A stretch of DNA of 64,000 nucleotides from Oscillospiraceae bacterium (GCA_902765595.1 CACXAQ010000016.1:1-64000); one strand, 5' to 3'. Shown: positions 1 to 9,755, numbered from the stretch's first letter. The notes: a model not told the origin generated them from the letters alone. Translations and numbers: made by a program.

Positions 1-1394
1 TGGGTGCCGAGACGGCGGCGAATATCAATGGCCTGGCATGCGGTCAAGAGCTCGTAGGCCAGGACGGAGAGGGTGTTCTCCAGAATCTGGCCGGACTTCC
101 TGGCAGCGGTGGTGCCCATGGAGACAAAGTCCTCCTGATTGGCGGAGGAGGGGATGGAGTCAACGCTGGCGGGATGGGCCAGCACCTTGTTCTCCGACGC
201 CATGGATGCGGCGGAATACTGCACGATCATGTAGCCGCTGTTGATGCCGCCTTCCGTAGTGAGGAAGGGGGTCAGACCGTTGGAGAGGGCTGCATTCACC
301 ATGCGCTCGGTACGCCGCTCGGAGATCCCGGCAAGCTCCGAACAGGCGATGCCCAGAAAATCAAAGGGCAGTGCCATGGGCTCGCCGTGGAAGTTGCCGC
401 CGGAGATCACCGCCTCGTCCTCCAGGAACATGAGGGGGTTGTCCGTGACAGCGTTGAGCTCGATGTCCACACGGGATTTGATAAAGGCAAGCGCATCGCG
501 AACGGCGCCGTGGACCTGGGGCATACAGCGAAGCGCATAGGCGTCCTGGACCCGATCACCCTGGCTGTTGCGCAGGATCTCACAGTTTTCGGTGAGAAGG
601 CGGATGTTGCGGGCAACCTGGATCTGTCCAAGCTGACCGCGAACACGATGGACCCGATCCTGGAACGCGTTCAACTGGCCGGTGAGCGCGGTCAGCGTCA
701 TGGTGCCGATCAGATCCGCAAGCTGGGCGGCATGAATGGTGTCATACAGATTCAGCGCCCCGACGCTGGTCATGGCGCAGGTCCCGTTGGTGATGCCAAG
801 GCCCTCTTTGCATACCAGCGTGTCCAGCGGCTCGATCCCGGCCTGACGCAGGGCCTCCCGGCCCGGGAGCACCTTTCCCCGGTACTCCGCTTCGCCGCGG
901 CCAATGAGCACCAGACCCATGTGGGACAGCGGCGCCAAGTCGCCGGAAGCGCCGAGGGAACCCTTTTGCGGTACCACAGGCGTGACGTTCTTGTTGAGCA
1001 GCTCCACCAGCTTTTCCACCAGGGCCAGACGGACACCGCTGACACCGACACAGAGCGCGTTTGCCCGCAGCAGCATCATGCCGCGGACGACCTCGCTGGT
1101 ATAAGGCTCGCCGGTGCCGACACAATGGCTGAAAACCAAATTATTGGAGAGCTGGCTGCTCATCTCCTCGGGAACGGCAACAGTGGCAAAATCGCCGAAG
1201 CCGGTGGTGATGCCGTAGGCGACTCTCTTTTCCGCGGCGATTTTTTCCGCCAGATCCCGGGACTTTTGGATAGCTTCCCGCGCTTTGTCGGTAAGTTCCA
1301 CAGCAGCGCCGAAGCGAGCGACAGCTACAAAAGAGTCCAGGGTCAGACTATGCCCGTCCAGTGCAACATGGTGAATGGTCTTGGCCAGTTCCAT
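1..1394 (-). CDS. hutH: histidine ammonia-lyase, C-terminus cut by window edge
   Basis: Converts L-histidine to urocanate and ammonia, the first step of histidine degradation, in the cytoplasm. The minus-strand frame is open from an ATG at 1394 to the window edge, giving about 464 codons of a family usually near 500. The Ala-Ser-Gly triad that cyclises into the MIO electrophile is visible as GASGDLAPLSH, with Ala149 encoded at 950-948. ITTGFGDFA and a QEDFVSMG-type C-terminal motif also match the family. An AGAGGAA ribosome site precedes the ATG. No other hut gene is adjacent in the window, and the downstream side is not visible. The long plus-strand frame opposite it is a shadow. Confidence 0.93.
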   Translation of the reverse strand, partial: MELAKTIHHVALDGHSLTLDSFVAVARFGAAVELTDKAREAIQKSRDLAEKIAAEKRVAYGITTGFGDFATVAVPEEMSSQLSNNLVFSHCVGTGEPYTSEVVRGMMLLRANALCVGVSGVRLALVEKLVELLNKNVTPVVPQKGSLGASGDLAPLSHMGLVLIGRGEAEYRGKVLPGREALRQAGIEPLDTLVCKEGLGITNGTCAMTSVGALNLYDTIHAAQLADLIGTMTLTALTGQLNAFQDRVHRVRGQLGQIQVARNIRLLTENCEILRNSQGDRVQDAYALRCMPQVHGAVRDALAFIKSRVDIELNAVTDNPLMFLEDEAVISGGNFHGEPMALPFDFLGIACSELAGISERRTERMVNAALSNGLTPFLTTEGGINSGYMIVQYSAASMASENKVLAHPASVDSIPSSANQEDFVSMGTTAARKSGQILENTLSVLAYELLTACQAIDIRRRLGT

Positions 1395-1418
1395 AACGTA
1401 CAATTCCTCTTTTCCTGC

Positions 1419-1446
1419 ATTATAATCAAAAAAAGAATGATTTCAA
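1419..1446 (-). promoter_or_regulatory. sigma-A-type promoter for hutH
   Basis: On the minus strand, TTGAAA (1446-1441) and TATAAT (1424-1419) are separated by 16 bases. They lie about 25 bases upstream of the hutH start, leaving a short leader with the ribosome site. No operator for a Hut regulator was recognised. Confidence 0.65.
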
Positions 1447-1540
1447 GCTCAACTATTTTACAATATTTACAGGACGAAAGCAAGCCCAAAATCGATTGCC
1501 AACCATGATCCGGCAAAGGAGTTCCCCGCTGCAATTCTGG

Positions 1541-1569
1541 TTGAAAACAGGACGATAATAGAGTATAAT
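1541..1569 (+). promoter_or_regulatory. sigma-A-type promoter for uvrA
   Basis: TTGAAA (1541-1546) and a perfect TATAAT (1564-1569) are 17 bases apart, about 60 bases before uvrA. I looked for a Gram-positive LexA/DinR box nearby and saw no convincing one. Confidence 0.7.
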
Positions 1570-1627
1570 AAGACAATTACAGTCTAGCTCTTTTTTCTTG
1601 AAATGAACAGTCACAGGGGAATTCATT

Positions 1628-4462
1628 ATGCAGGATCAAATTTTCATTAAAGGCGCACGGGAGAACAACCTCAAAAATATCGATCTCAGCATTCCGCGGG
1701 ACAAGCTGGTGGTGATCACGGGCCTTTCCGGCAGCGGAAAATCCAGCCTTGCCTTCGATACGATCTATGCCGAAGGCCAGCGGCGCTATGTGGAGAGCCT
1801 CAGCTCCTACGCCCGCATGTTCCTGGGGCAGATGGACAAGCCGGACGTGGACTATATCGACGGGCTTTCTCCCGCCATCTCCATCGACCAGAAGACCACC
1901 TCCAAGAATCCCCGTTCCACCGTGGGGACCGTGACGGAGATATACGATTATCTCCGCCTTCTCTGGGCGCGCATCGGCGTGCCCCACTGTCCCAAGTGCG
2001 GCAGAGAGATCCGCCAGCAGACCATCGACCAGATCGTGGACCAGATCATGTCCCTGCCTGAAGGCACCAGGATCCAGATCCTGGCCCCGGTGATCCGCGG
2101 GAAGAAAGGCGAGCATGTCAAGGTGCTGGAGGATGCCAAGAAGTCCGGCTATGTCCGCGCCCGGGTGGACGGGAATGTGTACGATCTGTCCGAAGAGATC
2201 AAGCTGGAAAAGAACAAAAAGCATGATATCGAGGTCATCGTAGACCGCCTTGTAATAAAGCCTGAGATCGCCCGCCGTCTGAGCGATTCTTCCGAAACGG
2301 CTTTGGCCTTGGCAGGCGGCTTGATGCTGGTTGACCTGGTCGGGGAAGACCGGCAGATCGCCTTTTCCCAGAACTACGCCTGTGAGCACTGCGGCATCTC
2401 CATCGAGGAACTGACGCCGCGGCTCTTTTCCTTCAACAATCCCCACGGCGCCTGTCCCAAATGCACGGGTCTTGGGATGCAGATGCTCATTGACCCTGCC
2501 CTCATCATGCCGAATCCCAATCTCAGTATTCTGGACGGCGGCATTACCGCCAGCGGGTGGGGAAACGTCCGCGGTGATACCATCTCCAAGATGTATTTTG
2601 ACGCCCTTGCCAAACGCTATCATTTCAAGCTTTCCGATCCCATCAAGGACATTCCGCAGGAAGGACTTGACGCGATCCTGTACGGCACAAAAGGGGAGGC
2701 GCTGCAGCTTCGCTATGAAAAGAGCGAGGGCTTTGGCGTGATCCGCCGGGAATTTGAGGGGATCGTCAACAATCTGGAAAGACGCTACCGGGAGACGCAG
2801 AGCCCCTCCATGCGCGCGGACATTGAAGAATGCATGTCCGAAACGCCCTGCCCGGAATGCGAGGGAAGAAGACTGAAAAAGTCCGCCCTGGCTGTAACAG
2901 TCGGCGGCATGAACATCGCACAGTTTACCGACCTATCGGTGGGCAATGCCCTTCGTTTTATCGACGGTCTGGAACTGAACGATAAGGAAACCTTGATCGC
3001 CGCGCAGATCCTGAAAGAGATCAAGGCGCGACTCGGATTCTTGCAGAGCGTGGGTCTGGGTTATTTGACCCTTTCCCGCACGGCGGCTACGCTTTCCGGC
3101 GGCGAAAGTCAGCGTATCCGCCTGGCTACCCAGATCGGCTCCAGCCTGATGGGGGTCTTGTATATCCTGGACGAGCCCAGCATCGGTCTGCATCAGCGGG
3201 ATAATTCCAAGCTGCTCCGTACGCTGCAACAGCTTCGTGATCTGGGAAACACGCTGATCGTAGTAGAGCACGATGAGGAAACCATGCGTGCCGCGGATTA
3301 CATCGTGGATATTGGGCCGGGAGCCGGCATGAACGGCGGAAATGTTGTCTGCGCAGGGTCGATCGACGACGTCTGCGCCTGTGAAGGATCGGTTACCGGC
3401 CAGTATTTGAGCGGGAAAAAGAAGATCCCGGTCCCGTCAGTGCGACGCAGGGGCAACGGACACAAGCTTGTCATCCGCGGCGCTTGTGAGAACAACCTGA
3501 AAAATATTGATGTGGAATTCCCCCTTGGAGAGTTGATCTGCGTCACCGGCGTCTCCGGCAGCGGCAAATCTTCTTTGGTCAACGAGATCCTGTATAAGAC
3601 GCTTGCGGTGGAGAAGAACCGCAGCAAGGTCCGCCCCGGGAAATCTGCCGGTATTGAAGGTCTGGAGTATGTGGACAAGGTGATCGCTTTGGATCAGAGC
3701 CCCATCGGGCGCACGCCACGCTCCAATCCCGCCACCTACACCGGGGTTTTCAACGACATTCGGGATCTGTTCGCTTCCACCCAGGATGCAAAGCTCCGCG
3801 GTTACGGCCAGGGCCGTTTCTCCTTCAACGTCAAAGGCGGTCGCTGCGAGGCCTGCTCCGGCGACGGCCTGCTGAAAATCGAGATGCATTTTCTTCCGGA
3901 CGTCTATGTTCCCTGCGATGTTTGCGGCGGCAAGCGATACAATCGGGAGACCCTGGAGGTCAAATACAAGGGTAAGAACATTGCTGACGTGCTGGATATG
4001 ACTGTGGAGGAGGCCTGCTCCTTCTTTGCTAACCAGCAGAAGATTTTGAACAAGATCCAGACACTGTACGATGTCGGCCTGGGCTATGTGAAGCTGGGCC
4101 AATCCAGCACCACGCTCTCCGGCGGCGAGGCCCAGCGGGTGAAGCTGGCGACCGAGCTTTCCAAGCGCAGCACCGGCAGCACCGTCTATGTGTTGGACGA
4201 ACCGACCACCGGGCTGCATATTGCCGATGTGCACAAGCTGATCGATATTCTCAACCGCCTGACTGACGCGGGGAATACCGTCGTCGTCATTGAACACAAC
4301 CTGGACGTGATCAAGGTGGCGGACCATATCATTGACCTTGGTCCCGAAGGAGGAGACGAGGGCGGAACACTGGTATTTGCCGGAACGCCTGAGGCCTGTG
4401 CCGATTGTGCTGAGAGCTATACCGGCCAGTATCTGCGCCCGCTGCTTTCTGAAAACACCTGA
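1628..4462 (+). CDS. uvrA: excinuclease ABC subunit UvrA
   Basis: DNA damage-recognition ATPase of nucleotide excision repair; dimeric UvrA loads UvrB at lesions. The 944 residues match the usual length. The first Walker A (GLSGSGKSS, near residue 31) and second (GVSGSGKSS, near 641) mark the two ABC modules. Each module has an LSGGE(S/A)QR signature, and Cys-x2-Cys zinc ligands occur (CPKCG, CEHCG and CPKC, CEAC and CDVC). The ATG follows AGGGGA at a good distance. uvrB and uvrC are not adjacent. recD2 follows after 11 bases, so the pair is probably co-transcribed from the promoter upstream of uvrA. Confidence 0.97.
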   Translation: MQDQIFIKGARENNLKNIDLSIPRDKLVVITGLSGSGKSSLAFDTIYAEGQRRYVESLSSYARMFLGQMDKPDVDYIDGLSPAISIDQKTTSKNPRSTVGTVTEIYDYLRLLWARIGVPHCPKCGREIRQQTIDQIVDQIMSLPEGTRIQILAPVIRGKKGEHVKVLEDAKKSGYVRARVDGNVYDLSEEIKLEKNKKHDIEVIVDRLVIKPEIARRLSDSSETALALAGGLMLVDLVGEDRQIAFSQNYACEHCGISIEELTPRLFSFNNPHGACPKCTGLGMQMLIDPALIMPNPNLSILDGGITASGWGNVRGDTISKMYFDALAKRYHFKLSDPIKDIPQEGLDAILYGTKGEALQLRYEKSEGFGVIRREFEGIVNNLERRYRETQSPSMRADIEECMSETPCPECEGRRLKKSALAVTVGGMNIAQFTDLSVGNALRFIDGLELNDKETLIAAQILKEIKARLGFLQSVGLGYLTLSRTAATLSGGESQRIRLATQIGSSLMGVLYILDEPSIGLHQRDNSKLLRTLQQLRDLGNTLIVVEHDEETMRAADYIVDIGPGAGMNGGNVVCAGSIDDVCACEGSVTGQYLSGKKKIPVPSVRRRGNGHKLVIRGACENNLKNIDVEFPLGELICVTGVSGSGKSSLVNEILYKTLAVEKNRSKVRPGKSAGIEGLEYVDKVIALDQSPIGRTPRSNPATYTGVFNDIRDLFASTQDAKLRGYGQGRFSFNVKGGRCEACSGDGLLKIEMHFLPDVYVPCDVCGGKRYNRETLEVKYKGKNIADVLDMTVEEACSFFANQQKILNKIQTLYDVGLGYVKLGQSSTTLSGGEAQRVKLATELSKRSTGSTVYVLDEPTTGLHIADVHKLIDILNRLTDAGNTVVVIEHNLDVIKVADHIIDLGPEGGDEGGTLVFAGTPEACADCAESYTGQYLRPLLSENT

Positions 4463-4473
4463 GGAGGAACGCG

Positions 4474-6696
4474 ATGGATCAGGAAAAAGAGCTGATCGAG
4501 CTCAGCGGCTCTGTGGAATCGGTGATCTATAAAAACGAAGAAAACGGCTATACAGTCCTCAGGCTTCGAAATGAAAATGACGAGACCGTGACCGTTGTCG
4601 GGTGCATTCCCTTCGCATCGCCCGGTGAAACGCTTTACGCCACAGGAACTTGGACTACCCATAACGTCCATGGCCGGCAGTTTAAAGCAGAGTTTGCCCA
4701 GCGGGTGATGCCCACCGATGAAACTGCCATCTATCAGTATCTGGCATCCGGAACGGTCAAGGGGATCGGCCCTGCAACGGCGGCACTGCTTGTTCAAAAA
4801 TTTGGGAAACAGAGTCTTGACGTATTGGAAAATGAGCCGCAGAGACTCACAGAAATCAAGGGGATCACCCCTAAAAAAGCAGCCCAGATGTCCGCAAGCT
4901 TTCGGCAGCAGGTGGGAGTAAGGCGCCTGATGGAGTTTATATGCTCCTTTGATCTGCGTCCGGTGCTCGCCATGCGTATGTATAAGTATTATGGGGACAA
5001 GGCATTGGACCTTCTCCGGGAAAACCCTTACCTCCTGGCGGCGAGTCACATCGGCGGCAGCTTTTATGAGGCAGACCGACTGGCTCTGGACCTGGGCTTT
5101 GATGAGCATAACCGGAGCCGTGTGAGTGCTGCGGTCCTTTTTGAGCTCCAGCACAATCTTGGCAACGGCCACTGCTTCATCCCTCGGGAAAAGCTGGTGG
5201 CGGTCACATCGGAACTGATCCGGGTCGAGCCGGAGTCCGTCGAAGAGAGCGTAAAAGATTTGATCGAGTCCGGATTGCTTCGGTTTGAAGAGATCGCCGG
5301 ATGCAGGGCCTGTTATCTGCCGGAACTATATGAAGCGGAGACGGATACAGCGACGCAGCTTGCCCGGATGTGCCGTCGCCGGTTTGATGAGAAGGCGGAT
5401 CTGAATGCGCTGATCGCACAATTGGAGCAGAAGCTGGGGATCCGTTACGCGAAACTCCAGAAAGACACGTTGAACCTTGCATTAAAGCACCAGCTTTTGG
5501 TCATCACCGGCGGCCCCGGAACAGGGAAAACCACCTCGATCCGCGCGATCCTGGCCCTTTTTGATGAGCTTGGGATCCGCACGCTTCTTACCGCGCCCAC
5601 GGGCCGCGCCGCCAAGCGCATGACCGAGCTGACCGGTCGTGAGGCCTCCACGATCCACCGCCTTCTGGGAGCAAAATTCGACGAAGACGGTGAGCGTGTG
5701 ATATTCTCCAAAAATGAAGGAGAGCGGCTGGAGTGCGATGCCGTGATCCTGGATGAATGCTCCATGGTCGATATTCAGTTGATGGACGCATTGCTGAAGG
5801 CCCTGCCGCCGGATGCAAGATTGATCCTGGTGGGAGATGCCGATCAGCTTCCCTCCGTCGGGCCTGGAAATGTATTTTCCGCTGTGATCCGCAGCGGCGC
5901 TGTCGCAACTGTGCGTCTGACAGAGATATTCCGGCAGAACGAAGGGAGCCGCATCATCAAAAACGCCCATCTGATCAATAAAGGGGAGCACCCGGATTTT
6001 TCCGCCAATACCGGAGATTTCTTCCGTTTAAAGCGACTTCAGGCTGCAAGCACCGTGGATACCATCGTGGAGCTTTGTGCGTCACGTTTGCCGCAGAAGA
6101 TGCAGATCCCGTCTTCCGAGATCCAGGTCCTTTCTCCAACAAGAAAGGGAGAGCTTGGCACGGTGAATCTGAACAAGCGTCTTCAGGAGGCCCTGAACCC
6201 CTCTGCAAAGGAGAAAAAAGAAAAGCTCTTTGGAGATGAAGTCTTCCGGGAGGGGGACCGGGTCATGCAGATCCGAAACAATTACGACATCCTTTGGCAC
6301 AATGAGAACAACACTGCCGCCGGCCTCGGGATCTTTAACGGCGATATTGGGAACATTGTTTCGGTCGATCTGGAAGGAGAGACCCTGACGGTGGACTTTG
6401 ACGGCCGCATCGCCCAGTATGGCTTTGATTCGCTGTTGGAGTTGGAACACGCTTGGGCTATGACGGTCCATAAGGCGCAGGGAAGTGAATACCGGGCTGT
6501 GATCCTTGCCCTGGGCAACAGCGCACCCATGTTGATGACACGGGACATCCTCTATACGGCAGTGACCCGGGCAAAGGATCTTTTGATCCTGGTAGGGGAT
6601 GAGGAGGTCGCCCATCGTATGGTCGACAATTACCGTCCCAGCAAGCGATACTGCGCTCTGCGGGTCCGTTTGCGTTCCCTTTGCGGGCTCGACTGA
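4474..6696 (+). CDS. recD2: RecD2-type ATP-dependent DNA helicase
   Basis: A superfamily 1B 5'-3' DNA helicase of the RecD2 (RecBC-independent) group, linked in other bacteria to repair and replication-fork maintenance. At 740 residues it has the long N-terminal OB/helix-hairpin-helix region typical of RecD2 rather than enterobacterial RecD. Walker A GGPGTGKTTS lies near residue 347, the Walker B segment (LDECSMVD) near 425, a GDADQLPSVGPG motif III follows, and the C-terminal AMTVHKAQGSEY motif is intact. A GAGGAGGAA ribosome site precedes the ATG. It directly follows uvrA, forming a repair operon. No recB or recC-like gene is in the window. Confidence 0.93.
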   Translation: MDQEKELIELSGSVESVIYKNEENGYTVLRLRNENDETVTVVGCIPFASPGETLYATGTWTTHNVHGRQFKAEFAQRVMPTDETAIYQYLASGTVKGIGPATAALLVQKFGKQSLDVLENEPQRLTEIKGITPKKAAQMSASFRQQVGVRRLMEFICSFDLRPVLAMRMYKYYGDKALDLLRENPYLLAASHIGGSFYEADRLALDLGFDEHNRSRVSAAVLFELQHNLGNGHCFIPREKLVAVTSELIRVEPESVEESVKDLIESGLLRFEEIAGCRACYLPELYEAETDTATQLARMCRRRFDEKADLNALIAQLEQKLGIRYAKLQKDTLNLALKHQLLVITGGPGTGKTTSIRAILALFDELGIRTLLTAPTGRAAKRMTELTGREASTIHRLLGAKFDEDGERVIFSKNEGERLECDAVILDECSMVDIQLMDALLKALPPDARLILVGDADQLPSVGPGNVFSAVIRSGAVATVRLTEIFRQNEGSRIIKNAHLINKGEHPDFSANTGDFFRLKRLQAASTVDTIVELCASRLPQKMQIPSSEIQVLSPTRKGELGTVNLNKRLQEALNPSAKEKKEKLFGDEVFREGDRVMQIRNNYDILWHNENNTAAGLGIFNGDIGNIVSVDLEGETLTVDFDGRIAQYGFDSLLELEHAWAMTVHKAQGSEYRAVILALGNSAPMLMTRDILYTAVTRAKDLLILVGDEEVAHRMVDNYRPSKRYCALRVRLRSLCGLD

Positions 6697-6710
6697 ATCT
6701 GATCCTATGG

Positions 6711-6746
6711 AAAAAATTGCAGGAAAGCAAATGCTTTCCTGCAATT
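6711..6746 (-). terminator. intrinsic terminator of the spore protein gene
   Basis: A 14-bp perfect stem (6715-6728 with 6733-6746, four-base loop) is followed on the minus strand by a run of six T. It lies between the convergent recD2 and the spore protein gene and may also slow plus-strand transcription. Confidence 0.8.
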
Positions 6747-6766
6747 CCGTTCACACAGTTGTGAGC

Positions 6767-6967
6767 TTACTTCATGCCGTTCTCGTAGGCCTCAATCATT
6801 TTCTTGACCATCTGGCCGCCGACGGAACCGGCCTGACGGCTGGTCAGTTCGCCGTTGTAACCGTTCTTCAGGTTGACGCCGACTTCAGAAGCGGCTTCCA
6901 TCTTGAACTTATCCATGGCCTCGCGGGCAGCGGGGTTCACAAGATGATTGCTGGAATTGGTAGACAT
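6767..6967 (-). CDS. alpha/beta-type small acid-soluble spore protein
   Basis: A 66-residue DNA-binding protein of the alpha/beta SASP family, which coats and protects spore DNA and is degraded at germination. The conserved segments are visible: an N-terminal NPAAREAMDKFK helix, the EVGV segment around the germination-protease site, then GELTSRQAGSVGGQMVKKMI with the GGxMVKxMI ending. GAAGGAGA serves as the ribosome site. It is a single-gene unit with its own terminator. Expression in the forespore by sigma-G is expected for the family; a partial -35-like match is noted upstream. The paralogue number (sspA, sspB and so on) cannot be assigned. Confidence 0.93.
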   Translation of the reverse strand: MSTNSSNHLVNPAAREAMDKFKMEAASEVGVNLKNGYNGELTSRQAGSVGGQMVKKMIEAYENGMK

Positions 6968-7008
6968 GTTTCCATCTCCTTCGATTCTATTTGGGTCATC
7001 GCCCGAGC

Positions 7009-7039
7009 TTATCTTTTGCGTTTGCAGAAGGGATATTCA
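7009..7039 (-). promoter_or_regulatory. possible sigma-G promoter for the spore protein gene
   Basis: TGAATA on the minus strand (7039-7034) matches the sigma-G -35 consensus, but the heptamer 18 bases downstream (AAGATAA) resembles CATACTA only weakly. The assignment rests mainly on the type of gene it precedes. Confidence 0.3.
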
Positions 7040-7060
7040 AAAAAAATTTGGTATTTTATC

Positions 7061-7089
7061 TTTACCTGTGATAGAAAAGAAGGTACAAT
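7061..7089 (+). promoter_or_regulatory. sigma-A-type promoter for the P-type ATPase homologue
   Basis: TTTACC (7061-7066) and TACAAT (7084-7089) have a 17-base spacer, 38 bases before the chosen ATG. It is divergent from the spore protein gene. Confidence 0.55.
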
Positions 7090-7127
7090 AGAAAAATAGA
7101 AACAAAGCGTACACGGGAGTGAAAGAT

Positions 7128-9116
7128 ATGGCCAAGCATTATGCGCCATCCGATCATAAAACTGTTCAAAAGGAAAAACCGGAGCAAAAACGGCGTTTGC
7201 CAACATTCCGCTTTTCGACGCTTCCCAAACTCTTGGAAACGAAAAAAAGGCCCCTCCCCAAGAAGACGTATCCGCGTGTATTCTCGGTGGGGGAAATGCT
7301 CCTCCTATTGGGGGCAACCTTGCTCTTTATTGTGAGTATCGTCTTTCGTTTCCCGCCGCTGATCGAAACGGCACTTCTCGCCCTATGCGCGGTTCTAGCT
7401 CTGCTTCCCCCACTGTTTCAGAATGTGCTGAAGATCTTCAGCCGGCGCCTGCCGGATGAGGACATTTTGATCACGATCGGCGTGATTGCGGCTTTTTGCA
7501 TCGGAGAACAGGTTGGCGGCGCGATCGCCGCGGTGCTGTACCGTCTTGCGCAGATCCTGGAGGCCTACGCAGTGGAACGGGGCGGGGCAGGTATGGACCT
7601 TGTGAGGGACAAGCTCCCGGAAAAAGCACGAGTGCTGTTCGGAGACCAGACCCAGGAGCTCATGCCGGAAATCGTGGAACCCGGGCAGGTGGTCCTGGTG
7701 GAAAACGGCGAGATGATCCCCTTGGATGGCGTGATCCTGTCCGGTATTACGGAAGTGGATCGCTCCGCCCTGACCGGAAACGACAGCCCTGTGACCTGCG
7801 GCGTGGGGGACGAGGTTTTTTCCGGTTCCGTAAACTGCGGGGGACCGATCCGCGTTCAGGTGAAGCGCAGCTTTGCCGATTCCGCCGCGGCAAGTCTCCT
7901 GCATGACGTGGAAGCGTCCGCCAGGTATAAGACCACACCGGAGCGCCTGACAGAAAAGATTTCTGCCTTGCTTGGCCCCGCGGTCGGTGTCCTTGCGGTC
8001 CTGATTGCCGTGATCCCGTCCCTGATCGGGGGCAACTGGTCACGGTGGCTTCGATGCGCAGTGATTTTTCTGCTGACTGCCTCCCCCAGCGCGCTTGCCA
8101 TTTCCATCCCGCTCTCTTGCTTCGGCGCGGAAATGAGCGGGATCCTTCACGGAATCCTGAGCAAGGGCCATGACTGCTTTGAAGTTCTCGCCAGTGTAAA
8201 AACCATGGCATTCGGCAAGACCGGCACCATCACAGAGGGACGTTTCGAAATCACCGGGATCGAGGCAAACGGAGTTCGGCAGGAGGACCTGGTGGCGGTT
8301 GCGGCAGCGGCGGAGAGTTATTCTCACCATCCGATCGCCATGCTCCTCAAACACGCTGCCGGCTGGACTCCTTCCGTTGCCGACGGCGTGATGGAGGTGC
8401 AGGAGATCCCCGGCCGCGGGATCAGTGCGTTCATTGAAGGCAGGCATGTATACGTAGGAAATGCTGCGCTTCTGCAGGAACACGGCGTCTCCTACAATGT
8501 TCCCGCAAGGGCCGGGGCCGCCATCCATGTGGCAGTGGAAAACCGCTATTGGGGCCACATTCTCATCAGTGATAAAACGCGCGAGGGTGCCTTTGACGCC
8601 CTGGAAGCGCTGCGGAGCCAGGGCGTGGATCAGTTGGTGATGCTCACGGGCGATGTGCCCTCTGCCTCCCGGCAGCTGGCTTCTTCTCTGGGCTTTGATC
8701 TCCTTCGTACGGAATTGACCGCGGAGGGGAAGGTTTCGGCCATTCAGTATCTGATTTCCGGAAAAGGAAACGGGACCAGCGTCGGCTTCGTAGGCGATGG
8801 GATCAACGACGCTTCCATGCTGGAGTGCGCAGACGTGGGACTTGCCATCGACGCCCTGCATGCCTGGAACGAGGCAGACGCGGCGGATATTCTTCTGCTG
8901 GATGACGACATCGAATCTCTTCCTCGCGCCATGCGGATCGCACGATCCCTCAGACGGATCTTGTGGGAGAATTATGGCGGACTGTTGGGAATGAAACTTC
9001 TGGTACTTCTGCTTGCTCTTTGCGACGTGATCCCCCTTGGACTTGCCGCACTGCTTTTGACGGCTTCTTCCGCGCTGGCGCTTCTGAACAGCCTGCGCGC
9101 CTTCGGACTGAAATAA
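7128..9116 (+). CDS. heavy-metal P-type ATPase homologue lacking catalytic residues
   Basis: The fold and order match P1B-type metal-transporting ATPases (662 residues): N-terminal membrane helices, actuator domain, a membrane pair, P/N domains with a SHHP motif near residue 400, GDGIND at 556-561, and two C-terminal helices. The key chemistry is missing. DKTGT reads GKTGT, so the phosphorylated Asp is Gly363. The membrane CPC is SPS (319-321). The actuator TGE(S/A) is TGND (216-219). There is no N-terminal CxxC metal-binding domain; the first 45 residues are basic and proline-rich. The frame has no stop or shift. I chose ATG 7128 (GGGAG eight bases upstream) over an in-frame GTG at 7119. Likely a pseudoenzyme; transport cannot be assumed. 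Confidence 0.85.
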   Translation: MAKHYAPSDHKTVQKEKPEQKRRLPTFRFSTLPKLLETKKRPLPKKTYPRVFSVGEMLLLLGATLLFIVSIVFRFPPLIETALLALCAVLALLPPLFQNVLKIFSRRLPDEDILITIGVIAAFCIGEQVGGAIAAVLYRLAQILEAYAVERGGAGMDLVRDKLPEKARVLFGDQTQELMPEIVEPGQVVLVENGEMIPLDGVILSGITEVDRSALTGNDSPVTCGVGDEVFSGSVNCGGPIRVQVKRSFADSAAASLLHDVEASARYKTTPERLTEKISALLGPAVGVLAVLIAVIPSLIGGNWSRWLRCAVIFLLTASPSALAISIPLSCFGAEMSGILHGILSKGHDCFEVLASVKTMAFGKTGTITEGRFEITGIEANGVRQEDLVAVAAAAESYSHHPIAMLLKHAAGWTPSVADGVMEVQEIPGRGISAFIEGRHVYVGNAALLQEHGVSYNVPARAGAAIHVAVENRYWGHILISDKTREGAFDALEALRSQGVDQLVMLTGDVPSASRQLASSLGFDLLRTELTAEGKVSAIQYLISGKGNGTSVGFVGDGINDASMLECADVGLAIDALHAWNEADAADILLLDDDIESLPRAMRIARSLRRILWENYGGLLGMKLLVLLLALCDVIPLGLAALLLTASSALALLNSLRAFGLK

Positions 9117-9134
9117 TGACTCGGGGGGCGGTAT

Positions 9135-9698
9135 ATGAATACCTACGATTTTGATCAGACGATTTTTTACCCGGACAGCTCTTACTGCTTCGTGATGTTT
9201 TGTCTCAGGCATTACCCTCGCGCCGTTCTTCACGCGCTGCCGGGTGTGGCGCTGAAGGAGCTCGAGATGCTGTGGCAACAGACGGATACCAAAGCACTGA
9301 AAGAGAAGGTCTTTTCTTTCCTGCCGTATTTGGATGATGTGGACAGGATCGTAGAGGAATTCTGGCAGGAGCATCGAAAAAACCTGATGGAATGGTATCT
9401 CAGGCAAAAAAAGCCGGATGATCTGATCTTATCGGCTTCACCGGACTTTCTGCTGCGGCCTGTCTGTGAGGAGCTGGGCGTCAGCCTGATCGCAACGCCC
9501 ATGGACCGTTATACAGGCAAGATCTGCGGACAAAACTGCCATGATGAGGAAAAAGTCAGACGTTTCTATCAGGAATATCCGGACGGAAAGACGGAAAACT
9601 TTTACTCGGATTCTCTCTCGGACACACCAATGGCGGAAATTGCGGATCATGCGTTCCTGGTGAAAAAAGGGGCCCTGGAACCCTGGCCGGAAAAATAA
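9135..9698 (+). CDS. HAD-superfamily phosphatase-like protein
   Basis: A 187-residue protein resembling HAD subfamily IB hydrolases (SerB/PSPase-like). Motif I is YDFDQT at residues 3-8 with both aspartates (DxDxT), a motif II serine lies in LSASP, and a motif III/IV-like YSDSLSD segment has acidic residues, so it looks catalytically competent. A helical cap of about 65 residues separates motifs I and II. The substrate cannot be read from sequence. A GGGGGG-type ribosome site precedes the ATG, 18 bases after the ATPase homologue. This suggests co-transcription, with a HAD hydrolase next to a HAD-fold ATPase that has lost its own aspartate. Confidence 0.8.
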   Translation: MNTYDFDQTIFYPDSSYCFVMFCLRHYPRAVLHALPGVALKELEMLWQQTDTKALKEKVFSFLPYLDDVDRIVEEFWQEHRKNLMEWYLRQKKPDDLILSASPDFLLRPVCEELGVSLIATPMDRYTGKICGQNCHDEEKVRRFYQEYPDGKTENFYSDSLSDTPMAEIADHAFLVKKGALEPWPEK

Positions 9699-9702
9699 AA
9701 AA

Positions 9703-9739
9703 ACAGTGCGGCTTCCTATCGTGAAGAAAGCCGCACTGT
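9703..9739. terminator. bidirectional intrinsic terminator
   Basis: A 12-bp stem (9703-9714 with 9728-9739) is flanked by an A-rich tract on the left and a short T-run on the right. It can end both the HAD gene and the convergent membrane protein gene. Confidence 0.8.
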
Positions 9740-9755
9740 TTTATTGCGTATTGAA

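Noticed and set aside
174-1508. 444-codon plus-strand frame over hutH
   Set aside because: The minus strand encodes a clear histidine ammonia-lyase, open to the window edge; the plus-strand translation has no family features.
1395-1627. LexA/DinR (SOS) box upstream of uvrA
   Set aside because: No CGAACnnnnGTTCG-like palindrome could be found, despite SOS control of uvrA in many Firmicutes.
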